A stretch of DNA of 64,000 bases, taken from Bacteroidota bacterium. Lineage in GTDB: Bacteria > Bacteroidota > Bacteroidia > UKL13-3. The stretch covers positions 1 through 64,000 of the forward strand of contig JAIXWD010000020.1 in NCBI GenBank assembly GCA_027482225.1, written 5' to 3'. The notes under the pieces were generated by a model. It was not told where the DNA came from and searched no databases. It saw nothing but the letters and a program-made list of their open reading frames with translations. Positions 1-8,140 of the stretch are shown here, piece after piece. The position numbers were made by a program, and so were the translations under genes. How positions within the stretch are numbered: position 1 is the first letter of the stretch; every line of letters begins with the position of its first letter.

Positions 1-230
1 AAGCAGCACCTAAAAAAGCAGCACCTAAAAAAGCTGCAGCTAAGAAAGCCGCTCCTAAAAAAGCAGCACCTAAAAAAGCAGCACCTAAAAAAGCTGCAGC
101 TAAGAAAGCCGCTCCTAAGAAAGCCGCTCCTAAGAAAGCTGCTCCTAAGAAAGCTGCTCCTAAGAAAGCTGCACCTAAGAAAGCTGCACCTAAGAAAGCT
201 GCACCTAAGAAAGCTGCACCTAAGAAATAA
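1..230 (+). CDS. Histone H1-like Lys/Ala/Pro-rich protein, C-terminal part (5' end outside window)
   Basis: The open frame runs in from the left edge and ends at TAA 228-230. The visible part is purely low-complexity: fifteen consecutive five-residue units, mostly AAPKK with two AAAKK variants. Such strongly basic Ala/Pro/Lys tails are known from bacterial histone-H1/Hc1-like nucleoid proteins, where the tail binds DNA or RNA electrostatically. The N-terminal part that would settle the family is not in the window. A palindromic terminator follows 20 bp downstream. Alternative identities include a ribosomal or other nucleic-acid-binding protein with an H1-like tail. Confidence 0.75.
   Translation, partial: AAPKKAAPKKAAAKKAAPKKAAPKKAAPKKAAAKKAAPKKAAPKKAAPKKAAPKKAAPKKAAPKKAAPKKAAPKK
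3..227 (+). repeat. Tandem 15-bp coding repeat, 15 units, with a 60-bp higher-order period
   Basis: Fifteen gap-free 15-bp units encode AAPKK/AAAKK. Units 1-4 (3-62) recur almost exactly as units 5-8 (63-122), with one base differing, which indicates a 60-bp segmental duplication on top of the 15-bp expansion. The last four units (168-227) are identical to each other, suggesting recent homogenisation by slippage or unequal exchange. Confidence 0.95.
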
Positions 231-250
231 TATTAGGATTAACTCTTTTC

Positions 251-286
251 AAAAAAATCCCGTGCCTAGGCACGGGATTTTTTTTT
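251..286 (+). terminator. Rho-independent terminator, perfect palindrome
   Basis: CCCGTGCCTAGGCACGGG (262-ish core) is a perfect palindrome flanked by an A run on the left and a T run on the right. It ends the H1-like gene and, being symmetric, could act in both directions. Confidence 0.9.
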
Positions 287-315
287 ATATTGCATGTATC
301 AAAATTCATCTAAAC

Positions 316-468
316 ATGTACTTAAAAACGTTGGTTATATTTTTATGTATAGCACTGCTTATACCGTTTGCGGGATGTAAAGCAAAAAAGTGTCCTACCT
401 TTGATGGTGCTAAAGGAGGAAACCGTGTTGAATATAAAAAGAATGGCTTGGTAAGAAAGCGTAATTAA
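316..468 (+). CDS. Small lipoprotein, 50 aa
   Basis: An ATG at 316 starts a 50-residue protein with a hydrophobic signal segment (residues 5-18) ending in a lipobox FAGC with Cys21 as the predicted lipidated residue. The mature part is about 30 residues, basic, with a second Cys shortly after (CKAKKC) and a KKNGLVRKRN tail. The same frame stays open upstream to 262, but that would begin inside the terminator stem, so the ATG at 316 is preferred. The next gene starts 4 bp downstream, so they are probably cotranscribed. Function unknown. Confidence 0.7.
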   Translation: MYLKTLVIFLCIALLIPFAGCKAKKCPTFDGAKGGNRVEYKKNGLVRKRN

Positions 469-472
469 ACCA

Positions 473-1135
473 TTGAACTACTTTTCACATTTTTTTGTTG
501 ATGGAATAGATAATCAACATGAGTTTAATACGGGTTTATTATTACCTGATATTACTCGTGGTAAAATAAAATCATTTAGACAAATTCAATTTTTTGATAC
601 CGCTTCAAATCAAAATTTTTTCGATGGTTGTGCAGCCCACTATCATGCTGATAAAAAATTTCATGCCTCGGAGTTTTTCAATGATATTCTAAGTCAATCT
701 TCTTCAATAATAAATAATGCTAAGTTTAATCATGATTTAAATAGGAAGTGGTTTCTTGCACACATTTTAGTAGAGTTAATGTTAGATAGGATTTTGGTGA
801 GATTATACCCTGATACGCTTGATAAGTTCTATAACTCATTAAATTCAATTAACGATGATGACTTGGCTACCTTCTTAAGTTTGTACGGAATGAAAGATAT
901 TGAAGAGTTTTTCGAGTTTTTTAACCATTTTCGCAAAGTGCAATACATATATTATTATACAGATAATAATAAATTTGTGTATTCGTTAAATAGAATTATG
1001 ATAAAGGCAGGGGTTAAACCTATTAGCTATTTTAACCAAGAAGTTTTGTGTGATGCAACACTTTTATTAGATGAAAAACTAACAGAAAATATAAGTAGTT
1101 TGATTATAAATTTAAAACAAAGTATACAATGGTAA
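473..1135 (+). CDS. Conserved-looking hypothetical protein, alpha-helical, possibly ACP-phosphodiesterase-like
   Basis: The protein is 220 aa, cytoplasmic-looking, with no signal peptide or membrane segment. It begins at a TTG codon (473) that gives MNYFSHFF; no ATG lies near. The opening, a GLLLPDITRG stretch at about 22-31, then GCAAHYHADKKFHASEFF (about 52-69) and FLAHILVELMLDRIL (about 94-108) recall the order of His/Asp motifs in acyl-carrier-protein phosphodiesterases (AcpH/DUF479), but the resemblance is weak and is inference only. The 3' end overlaps the PorV-like gene by 7 bp, implying translational coupling to an envelope gene. Confidence 0.55.
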   Translation: MNYFSHFFVDGIDNQHEFNTGLLLPDITRGKIKSFRQIQFFDTASNQNFFDGCAAHYHADKKFHASEFFNDILSQSSSIINNAKFNHDLNRKWFLAHILVELMLDRILVRLYPDTLDKFYNSLNSINDDDLATFLSLYGMKDIEEFFEFFNHFRKVQYIYYYTDNNKFVYSLNRIMIKAGVKPISYFNQEVLCDATLLLDEKLTENISSLIINLKQSIQW

Positions 1136-2214
1136 AGCTGTGTAAAGTTGTTACAGCATTAATTTTATTTTTAGGACTTACCCCAGTGGTTTATGGTCAG
1201 GTGTATAAATACAGTAATGAATTTTTATCTTTAGGCATAGATGCTAGAGCTTATGGTATGGGAGGTGCAGTTGTTTCATCTGTTAATGATGTGACTGCTG
1301 GTTACTGGAATCCTGCAGGTTTAGTTGAAATAAAAGATAATATCCAGCTAAGCTTTATGCATAATGAACAGTTTGCTGGAATTGCTAAACACGATTATGG
1401 TGCAGGATCATTTAAAATAAATGATAAAAGTGTTATGGCTTTTAGTCTTGTTAGATATGGAATAGATGATATACCTAATACATTAAATTTATTTCAAAAT
1501 GGTGTTGCTGATTACTCACGTATTGTAAATTTCTCTGCAGTTGATTATGCCTTTATTGGTTCTTATGCAAGGGTATTACCTCTTGAGGGTTTAACAGCAG
1601 GTGGAAGTGTGAAAGTAATCAGGAGGGTAGTTGGTGATTTTGCTAATGCTTGGGGATTTGGTTTTGATTTAGGTGTGAAGTATAAATATAAGAAATGGAA
1701 TTTAGGTGCTGTATTACGCGATGCAACCTCAACTTTCAATGCTTGGCAATACACCTTTAGCGAGCAAGATAAACAAGTGTTTGTAGCTACTAATAATCAA
1801 CTTCCTTCAAATAATTTAGAGCTTACTGTACCAAAATTAGGATTGGGTTTTAACCGAAAATTTAATGTTTATAAAGATATGTTTTCTGTACAACCTGAGC
1901 TAAATGCAGAGTTCACATTTGATGGTAAAAGAAATACATTAATTGGTTCTGATTTTACAAGCATTGATACCAAAATGGGTATAGAGGTGGGATACAAAGA
2001 ATTTGTTTTTTTACGTGGAGGAATAAGTCAATTTCAAAGTAAGAAAAATATAAATGGAACTGAAACCTTTTCTGTATTGCCTACATTAGGAATTGGTATT
2101 AAATTAAATAATCTAAGTGTTGATTATGCCTTAGCTGATGTTGGTAAAGGATCGGGTACTTTGCCCTTATCTAATATCATTTCTTTAAGATTGAGTATTA
2201 ACCGTCAAAATTAA
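1129..2214 (+). CDS. PorV/PorQ-family outer-membrane beta-barrel protein
   Basis: The protein is 361 aa with a signal peptide (about 1-23, ending VVYGQ). Just after it come DARAYGMGGA and YWNPAGL, the conserved N-terminal motifs of the FadL-like PorV/PorQ family, followed by repeated amphipathic beta strands. In T9SS organisms PorV is an outer-membrane shuttle that collects cargo from the translocon and PorQ belongs to the attachment complex; which paralogue this is cannot be decided by eye, and a PorV2-type protein is also possible. The gene overlaps the upstream one by 7 bp. Four T9SS cargo proteins in the same window show the organism uses this secretion route. Confidence 0.8.
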   Translation: MVKLCKVVTALILFLGLTPVVYGQVYKYSNEFLSLGIDARAYGMGGAVVSSVNDVTAGYWNPAGLVEIKDNIQLSFMHNEQFAGIAKHDYGAGSFKINDKSVMAFSLVRYGIDDIPNTLNLFQNGVADYSRIVNFSAVDYAFIGSYARVLPLEGLTAGGSVKVIRRVVGDFANAWGFGFDLGVKYKYKKWNLGAVLRDATSTFNAWQYTFSEQDKQVFVATNNQLPSNNLELTVPKLGLGFNRKFNVYKDMFSVQPELNAEFTFDGKRNTLIGSDFTSIDTKMGIEVGYKEFVFLRGGISQFQSKKNINGTETFSVLPTLGIGIKLNNLSVDYALADVGKGSGTLPLSNIISLRLSINRQN

Positions 2215-2262
2215 TTCTCCATACAAACCTAATTTGTTATTTTCGCTACCAAATAAATAAAT

Positions 2263-3057
2263 ATGCGTAATTTTTTACTTGGTGCCCTAACTTTTTTTTC
2301 TTTAAACGCTCTTGGTCAGAGTATGGACGATTCCTATTACAGTATAACTTTAGGAGGTGGATTTACAGGAGCAACAACAACTTCAAGTTCTCAATTAATT
2401 TATGATGACCGCCAAAAACCAATAACATACGAACAATTTAATAATGATGCTAAAAATAACCAAACAATGCGTTTAAACTTAAGTGCTCATGCTTGGTATA
2501 ATAAAACGTTAGGTTTTAATTGGACAATGCAAGCCGGTTTAGGATACTTAGATATGGGTTTTAGAAGAGAACAAAATAATTTACAGGATGGAGAATATAT
2601 ACACAAGGAAATTGGTGAAGGTAAGATTTTAGATAAAACAAACGTAGAAAAAAATATAAATTACGACTATCGATTTCATTACCTAGACATTCCGGTTTGG
2701 TTCAATTATGAGTTGTATAAAAGTAAAGATTATAAAACCATGTATCAATTTACTGGCGGAGTTGCCGCTAATGTTTTAATAAAGCATCAACTCACAGCTC
2801 GGTTAGATAATTTTAGCATCGATGGAAAAGAAAAATTTCAAATCAATAATACTGGTTACGATGCTCGAGCATTTAGTATGCAATTAAATTTCGGGTTTAA
2901 GGTTTTACATAAACTTGATAAAGAAACTACCATTATCGTTCAACCTATATACACGATTCATCCAATGAGTGTTACTAGTAGTCAAATCAAAGTAATGCCT
3001 TACAGTGTTATGGTGCATGCTGGGTTAGTGTTTGATTTAACCAAATTTAAAGATTAG
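2263..3057 (+). CDS. Outer-membrane beta-barrel protein (PorT/OMP_b-brl-like)
   Basis: The protein is 264 aa with a short signal peptide (about 1-18, ending NALGQS). The mature chain alternates hydrophobic and polar residues in the manner of an 8-strand barrel: ITLGGGFTG, FNWTMQAGLGYLDMGF, LDIPVWFNYEL, FTGGVAANVLI and the C-terminal VMVHAGLVFDLTKF. This matches the outer-membrane beta-barrel domain common in Bacteroidota; no specific substrate can be inferred. It lies 48 bp after the PorV-like gene on the same strand, and its stop codon shares one base with the next start (TAGTG). Confidence 0.7.
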   Translation: MRNFLLGALTFFSLNALGQSMDDSYYSITLGGGFTGATTTSSSQLIYDDRQKPITYEQFNNDAKNNQTMRLNLSAHAWYNKTLGFNWTMQAGLGYLDMGFRREQNNLQDGEYIHKEIGEGKILDKTNVEKNINYDYRFHYLDIPVWFNYELYKSKDYKTMYQFTGGVAANVLIKHQLTARLDNFSIDGKEKFQINNTGYDARAFSMQLNFGFKVLHKLDKETTIIVQPIYTIHPMSVTSSQIKVMPYSVMVHAGLVFDLTKFKD

Positions 3058-3506
3058 TGTCTATTATAAACCGTTTTAATTTAAGGGTATATGGGTTGTT
3101 GATGAATGAAATAAACCAGATTTTGGTGGTTCATGAGCAAATCAATGATTTTAAATTTACTAAATTCCCAGGTGGCGGCCTAGAGTACGGAGAAGGTATA
3201 TTAGATTGCTTAATCAGAGAATTTGATGAAGAAACAGGATTAGATATTGATGTTATTGAGCACTTTTACACCACAGATTTTTTTCAGTCTAGTGCATTCA
3301 AACCCAATGACCAATTGATATCTGTTTACTATAAAGTAGCAGCAAAAAATGATTGGAGAACAGTAAAGCTAGAAAATCAAGTGTTGAATAATGGAAATAG
3401 GACAGAGCTACTCAGATTTGAGTGGGTTGAATTGAATAAATTAAACCTCGATCTTATGACTTTTCCTATTGATAAATTTGTTTGTAATAAATTACTTCAC
3501 CGTTAA
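3057..3506 (+). CDS. Nudix hydrolase
   Basis: The protein is 149 aa. It contains a full Nudix box, G-x5-E-x7-REFDEETGL (about residues 40-62), where the glutamates bind the divalent metal needed to cleave nucleoside-diphosphate-linked compounds. Substrate specificity cannot be read from the sequence. It starts at GTG 3057, overlapping the stop of the upstream barrel gene by one base, so translation is probably coupled. It is the last gene of the plus-strand run and is followed by a terminator hairpin. Confidence 0.85.
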   Translation: MSIINRFNLRVYGLLMNEINQILVVHEQINDFKFTKFPGGGLEYGEGILDCLIREFDEETGLDIDVIEHFYTTDFFQSSAFKPNDQLISVYYKVAAKNDWRTVKLENQVLNNGNRTELLRFEWVELNKLNLDLMTFPIDKFVCNKLLHR

Positions 3507-3531
3507 TAATTTAAAATTATTTATAAATATA

Positions 3532-3564
3532 AAAGCCCCCTTAAGTTATGCTTAAAGGGGCTTT
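3532..3564. terminator. Bidirectional terminator hairpin between convergent genes
   Basis: AAAGCCCCCTTAAG and CTTAAAGGGGCTTT form a 14-bp stem with one mismatch and a 5-nt loop. It lies between the Nudix gene and the convergent universal stress protein gene. Confidence 0.75.
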
Positions 3565-3577
3565 ACGTTAAGTAAGA

Positions 3578-4408
3578 TTATCGATCCTTATTTAAAACCA
3601 ATAGTGGCGTTTTGGTATGGTAAGCCATTCTTTTGCTCAAACTACGGTGAAATAATCTATCGAAAAAACCTCTTTTGTGTTTAGCCATTACTAAGAGATC
3701 AACGTGATGTTCATCAATATACTTATCTATTGTGCTTACAACATCATCACTTTCTTCGTTTATCAACGTAATATTGTGTTTAGATAAACTATCCTTATTT
3801 TTTAGGAAGTAGTTATTGTCTGAATTAAAGTACCTATCATAATCATTTTTAACATGTAAAACTGTTATTTTAGCATCATACAATTCTGCAAAATAAAGTA
3901 CACGGGTAGCCGCAGGTAATTCAGGTTCATTAAAATCTGTTGAGTACATCACATGCTTAATAGGCATGTAAGTATGATTAGGTGGAATAACTAACACTGG
4001 TACTTCTGATTTTCCAATAACAGAAGCTGCATTACTTCCAACCAATAATTCTGCTAATCCACTAGCCCCTGTTGTGCCCATTACCACTAAATCAATTGGT
4101 TGTGACTTGCAAAACGTCATGATTTCATCAGCAACAAATCCAGTTGCAGAATGGAAATGGCAAACTGAAGAACTTTCTTTAATAAAACTCGATTTTAATT
4201 TGTTAATTCCTTCTTGTTCTACTTTTTCAATCTCATCAACATAAATTTGATAAGCTTCAGCTGGAAATGAAGGATCAGCAATAGGAATTTGTTTGATGTG
4301 TAAAATGTGTAGTTCTGCACCACATTTTTCAGCTAATTTAACAGCATAATCCAATGCATTGTTGGCTACATCTGAGAAATCGGTTGGGACTAGAATAGCG
4401 TTTATCAT
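3578..4408 (-). CDS. Universal stress protein, tandem UspA domains
   Basis: The protein is 276 aa with two Usp domains: residues 1-145 (opening INAILVPTDFS) and about 150-276 (opening IKHVMYSTDFNEPE). The first carries the ATP-binding signature G-x2-G-x9-G-S at 111-125. In the second the corresponding segment (MAKHKRGFFDRLFHRSLS) has lost the first glycines, so only one nucleotide site is likely. Tandem Usp proteins are common in Bacteroidota and respond to stress or growth arrest. A possible -7 element on the minus strand, read as CAAAGTTA on the plus strand at 4429-4436, lies about 20 bp upstream of the start. Confidence 0.9.
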   Translation of the reverse strand: MINAILVPTDFSDVANNALDYAVKLAEKCGAELHILHIKQIPIADPSFPAEAYQIYVDEIEKVEQEGINKLKSSFIKESSSVCHFHSATGFVADEIMTFCKSQPIDLVVMGTTGASGLAELLVGSNAASVIGKSEVPVLVIPPNHTYMPIKHVMYSTDFNEPELPAATRVLYFAELYDAKITVLHVKNDYDRYFNSDNNYFLKNKDSLSKHNITLINEESDDVVSTIDKYIDEHHVDLLVMAKHKRGFFDRLFHRSLSKRMAYHTKTPLLVLNKDR

Positions 4409-4483
4409 AACGATGATATTAGTTTAATCAAAGTTAATCTTCTAATGTTTAAAAATTATTAAATTGAGAATAATCAGGAAAAA

Positions 4484-5557
4484 TTATTTATCCATCAAAG
4501 CTTTCTCGTGCTTTTTGTTGGCTAATTGTCCGCACGCTGCATCAATATCCTTACCTCTACTTCTTCTTACTGTTGCAATTACTCCGTTTCTTTCCAAGTA
4601 ACGCTGAAATTGATCTACCTTTAAAGAATCAGCTTTACTAAAAATTCCATCTCCAATAGGATTGTACTCTATAATATTTACTTTAGCTGGCACCTTTTTG
4701 CAAATAGCAATTAGCTCTTTAGCATCCTGTATACTCTCATTAAAATCCTTAAATGCGATATACTCAAATGTTAGTTTACCTTTTGCATTTGCCCTAAAAT
4801 AAGCCAATGCTTCAATTACACTTTCTAAACTATTACTTTCGTTTATAGGCATAATTACATTTCTTTTGTTATCGTTGGCTGCATGTAAAGAAAGAGCTAA
4901 ATTAAATTTAACCTTGTCATCTGCTAGTTTTTTAATCATCTTAGCAATGCCCGCGGTACTAACTGTTATGCGGTCGCTCGCCATATTCAATCCATCCTCT
5001 CCAGTTATTTTATCTATAGCATCAAGCACATTGTTGTAATTCAACAGTGGTTCGCCCATGCCCATGAATACGATGTTGGTAAGCGTTATACCGTAATGTT
5101 TTTGTGCCCACTCACGAATGTGTATCACTTGGTCATAAATTTCTGCAGGAGTTAGGTTTCGTATTCTTTCCATTTTACCTGTAGCGCAAAACTTACATGT
5201 TAAGCTACATCCAACTTGACTCGAAACACATGCTGTCATCCTATCTTCGGTAGGTATTAATACTCCCTCTATTAAATGCCCATCATGCAAACGAAAACTA
5301 CTTTTAATGGTACGATCGTTACTCACTTGTTTATCCACTACCGTAATAGCATGTATTACAAAATGTTCTTTTAGTTTTTCGCGCAACTCTTTACTCAAGT
5401 TACTCATTTCATCAAAAGTATGAGCGCTTTTTTTCCATAACCACTCATATACTTGTCCTCCTCTAAAAGGCTTCTCATCCATTTGGGTAAAGGTTTCTTT
5501 TAGTTCGGCTAAACTAAGTGAGCGTATATCTATTTTACCTTGAGGTGCTTGCATCAT
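4484..5557 (-). CDS. rlmN: 23S rRNA (adenine-2503-C2)/tRNA (adenine-37-C2) methyltransferase RlmN
   Basis: This is a radical-SAM enzyme of 357 aa from the preferred start. The 4Fe-4S motif CSLTCKFC is at about residues 117-124, followed by ATGKMERIRNLTPAEI, and GMGEPLLNYNNVL lies mid-protein. AACGQL near the C terminus carries the second catalytic cysteine that forms the methyl-enzyme intermediate. The frame remains open to 5605, but the extra 16 residues are hydrophobic and unrelated to the family, so one of the two adjacent ATGs at 5557/5554 is the likely start. It is divergent from lysS. Confidence 0.93.
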   Translation of the reverse strand: MMQAPQGKIDIRSLSLAELKETFTQMDEKPFRGGQVYEWLWKKSAHTFDEMSNLSKELREKLKEHFVIHAITVVDKQVSNDRTIKSSFRLHDGHLIEGVLIPTEDRMTACVSSQVGCSLTCKFCATGKMERIRNLTPAEIYDQVIHIREWAQKHYGITLTNIVFMGMGEPLLNYNNVLDAIDKITGEDGLNMASDRITVSTAGIAKMIKKLADDKVKFNLALSLHAANDNKRNVIMPINESNSLESVIEALAYFRANAKGKLTFEYIAFKDFNESIQDAKELIAICKKVPAKVNIIEYNPIGDGIFSKADSLKVDQFQRYLERNGVIATVRRSRGKDIDAACGQLANKKHEKALMDK

Positions 5558-5623
5558 CAAAGCAAAGATAAACCATAAATTAAGATTATTAATGTTCTCG
5601 TGCATTAATGCCGTTGCTTTTAT

Positions 5624-5631
5624 TATTTTTG
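5624..5631 (+). promoter_or_regulatory. Candidate -7 promoter element for lysS
   Basis: TATTTTTG matches the Bacteroidota -7 consensus TAnnTTTG and sits 29 bp before the lysS ATG. I see no good -33 TTTG partner, so confidence is moderate. Confidence 0.45.
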
Positions 5632-5660
5632 CGTTTCACTAAAACATTGCTCCAAATTAT

Positions 5661-7214
5661 ATGAGTCATACACAGCATTTAAGCGAACAAGAGATCTTAC
5701 GTAGAAACAAATTGGTAGAGTTAGAAAAATTGGGAATTAACCCTTATCCAGCCGAACTTTTTGATGTTAATGTTTCGGCTAAAGAAATATTAGAAAACTA
5801 CGAAAATCAAAAGATAGAATATAAAAATGTGAGTATTGCTGGTCGTTTAATGAGTGTGAGAGACATGGGCAAGGCTTGTTTTTTGGTGATACAAGATGAT
5901 ACAACCAAAATTCAAGTTTATTTAAGGGGTGATGATATTTGCCCAGGCGATGACAAGTCGCTTTATGCAGTTGTATTTAAAAAGTTGATTGATATAGGGG
6001 ATATTATTGGTATTAAAGGCTATGTATTTACTACCAAAACAGGCGAAACTACCATACATGCTCAAGAGTTTAAATTATTAGCTAAAGCACTTAAACCGCT
6101 TCCAATTGTAAAAGAAAAAGATGGAGAAGTGTTTGATGCTGTTACTGACCCTGAGTTTCGCTACCGTCAACGTTATGTTGATTTAATAATTAATCCTGCT
6201 GTAAAAGATACTTTTGTTAAACGTACTCAATTGGTTAACACCATCAGAGATTTTTATAACGAAAAAGGATACTTAGAAGTAGATACACCAGTGCTTCAAG
6301 CCATACCAGGAGGTGCCGCAGCCCGTCCTTTTGTTACACACCACAATACATTAGATATACCAATGTATTTGCGAATTGCAAATGAGCTATATTTAAAAAG
6401 ATTAATTGTTGGTGGATTTGATGGTGTTTATGAGTTTTCTCGTAATTTTCGTAACGAAGGAATGGACAGAACCCATAATCCTGAATTTACAGTACTTGAA
6501 CTATATGTAGCCTATAAAGACTACTATTGGATGATGGATTTAACCGAGGAATTAATTGAAAAAATTGCTATTCAACTTCATGGTAAAACAGAAGTACAAG
6601 TTGGTGATAAAATAATTGATTTTAAACGACCGTTTAAACGCGTAACCATGTTCGATTCCATTATAGAATTTACCGGAATTGACATAAGTGAAATGGATGA
6701 AACCAAACTAAGAGATGTATGTAAGCAATTACATATTGAGGTTGACTCTAATGTTGGAAAAGGTAAATTAATTGATGAGATTTTCGGTGCCAAATGTGAA
6801 GGTAACTACATTCAGCCTACATTTATTACGGATTACCCTGTAGAGATGAGCCCGCTTACAAAAAAACACAGAACAAAAGCTGGTTTAGTAGAGCGTTTTG
6901 AATTAATGGTAAACGGTAAAGAACTTGCTAATGCTTATTCTGAGTTAAATGACCCCATTGATCAACGTGAGCGCTTTGAAGAGCAAGTTACTTTAATGGA
7001 AAGAGGCGATGATGAGGCTATGTTTATTGATCACGATTTTTTACGTGCATTGGAATATGGTATGCCACCAACTGCAGGTATAGGAATTGGTATCGACAGA
7101 TTGGTAATGATTATGACTAACAATCTATCTATTCAAGACGTGTTGTTTTTCCCTCAATTACGCCCTGAAAGGAATGAAGGTAGCAATGAGGCCGAACATC
7201 AATTAAATGCTTAA
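5661..7214 (+). CDS. lysS: Lysyl-tRNA synthetase (class II)
   Basis: The protein is 517 aa, the usual bacterial LysS length. An N-terminal OB-fold anticodon-binding domain (about 55-150, with VSIAGRLMSVRDMGKACF) is followed by the class II catalytic core. Motif 2 is RNFRNEGMDRTHNPEFTVLE and motif 3 is GIGIGIDRLVM near the C terminus. It charges tRNA-Lys for cytoplasmic translation. It stands alone, divergent from rlmN, with a weak stem-loop downstream. Confidence 0.97.
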   Translation: MSHTQHLSEQEILRRNKLVELEKLGINPYPAELFDVNVSAKEILENYENQKIEYKNVSIAGRLMSVRDMGKACFLVIQDDTTKIQVYLRGDDICPGDDKSLYAVVFKKLIDIGDIIGIKGYVFTTKTGETTIHAQEFKLLAKALKPLPIVKEKDGEVFDAVTDPEFRYRQRYVDLIINPAVKDTFVKRTQLVNTIRDFYNEKGYLEVDTPVLQAIPGGAAARPFVTHHNTLDIPMYLRIANELYLKRLIVGGFDGVYEFSRNFRNEGMDRTHNPEFTVLELYVAYKDYYWMMDLTEELIEKIAIQLHGKTEVQVGDKIIDFKRPFKRVTMFDSIIEFTGIDISEMDETKLRDVCKQLHIEVDSNVGKGKLIDEIFGAKCEGNYIQPTFITDYPVEMSPLTKKHRTKAGLVERFELMVNGKELANAYSELNDPIDQRERFEEQVTLMERGDDEAMFIDHDFLRALEYGMPPTAGIGIGIDRLVMIMTNNLSIQDVLFFPQLRPERNEGSNEAEHQLNA

Positions 7215-7231
7215 CCAATCTTATTTTTTTT

Positions 7232-7262
7232 AAATCACATATTAAAATATGGTGGTTTTTAT
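7232..7262 (+). terminator. Weak terminator-like stem-loop after lysS
   Basis: AAATCACATATT pairs with AATATGGTGGTTT allowing a U-G pair and one bulged G, and is followed by a short T run. It is AT-rich and therefore only a modest candidate. Confidence 0.4.
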
Positions 7263-7374
7263 TTCTAAATAATAATATATTGCATACAGTAATTTTTTAA
7301 CGTATAAACAATTAGAAATTACTTCAAATTGTTATTAGATGTTTATCTCCCCACTTAACCAATAAACATTTTAA

Positions 7375-8112
7375 ATGAAAGATAAAATCAAAGCAGTAAT
7401 TGTTGATGATATTGACAATATGCGCATCCAGCTTAAAAAATTATTGAGCAAGTTTGATCAAATTCAATTAGTAGGAGAAGCCACAGATATTGAGAAGGCT
7501 ACAATTATTATTGATAAACAAAGACCTGACCTTTTGTTTTTGGATATTAATTTAAATGGACTATCAGAACTCAATTTAATTAAAAGTGTTGGCTATCAGC
7601 CAATGGTTGTTTTTATTGCTTCAAATATCGATTTTGCAATAAATGCTTTTGAGTTAAATGCAGTTGATTACCTGCTTAAGCCTTTTAGTTTAGAACGCAT
7701 GAAAAAAGCAATAGACAAAGTAGTCAACAAGTGGAAACATTTTTCTATTGAAGAAGATTTAAGTAGTAAGTTTTCAGCCGAGCACATTATTTTGTTAAGT
7801 TTTGATGATAAAATGAGTTTTGTGCGTGTTAAAGAGATTAATTATATTGAGGCATACGGAAATTACACAAAAGTTAATTTAAATGATGGTAAACTAAGTA
7901 TGATCTATAACTCTATAAAAAATTGGCAAACCACCTTGCCAGAAGAGCTATTTATTCAAATTCACCGTTCAACCATTGTAAACATAAGTAATATTGCTAA
8001 AATAGAAAAGTGTGTAAACGACACGGGAAGAATATATCTAAATGGGATTATCAAACCTTTTGAGATAAGCAGAAACTTCTTTTTTCAAATTAAAAAAAAG
8101 TATAAAATCTAA
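7375..8112 (+). CDS. LytTR-family response regulator with altered switch residue
   Basis: The protein is 245 aa with a receiver domain (about 5-120) and a LytTR DNA-binding domain (about 145-245). The receiver has the acidic pair Asp11/Asp12, phospho-acceptor Asp57 (FLDIN) and Lys102 (LLKPF). The conserved switch Thr of beta-4, seen as FITAY in the paralogue at 9165, is replaced: the segment reads FIASN, putting Ala82 at that position. The LytTR part carries FVRVKEINYIEAYGNYT and IQIHRSTIVNISNI. No sensor kinase lies next to it, so its input is unknown. It resembles the second regulator 1 kb downstream throughout, so the two are probably paralogues. Confidence 0.93.
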   Translation: MKDKIKAVIVDDIDNMRIQLKKLLSKFDQIQLVGEATDIEKATIIIDKQRPDLLFLDINLNGLSELNLIKSVGYQPMVVFIASNIDFAINAFELNAVDYLLKPFSLERMKKAIDKVVNKWKHFSIEEDLSSKFSAEHIILLSFDDKMSFVRVKEINYIEAYGNYTKVNLNDGKLSMIYNSIKNWQTTLPEELFIQIHRSTIVNISNIAKIEKCVNDTGRIYLNGIIKPFEISRNFFFQIKKKYKI

Positions 8113-8140
8113 AAAGTACCCATTGTAATCATAAGATTTT

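Noticed and set aside
3578-4408. Stress protein and neighbours as a toxin-antitoxin or defence module
   Set aside because: The protein has ordinary tandem Usp domains and its neighbours are housekeeping genes.
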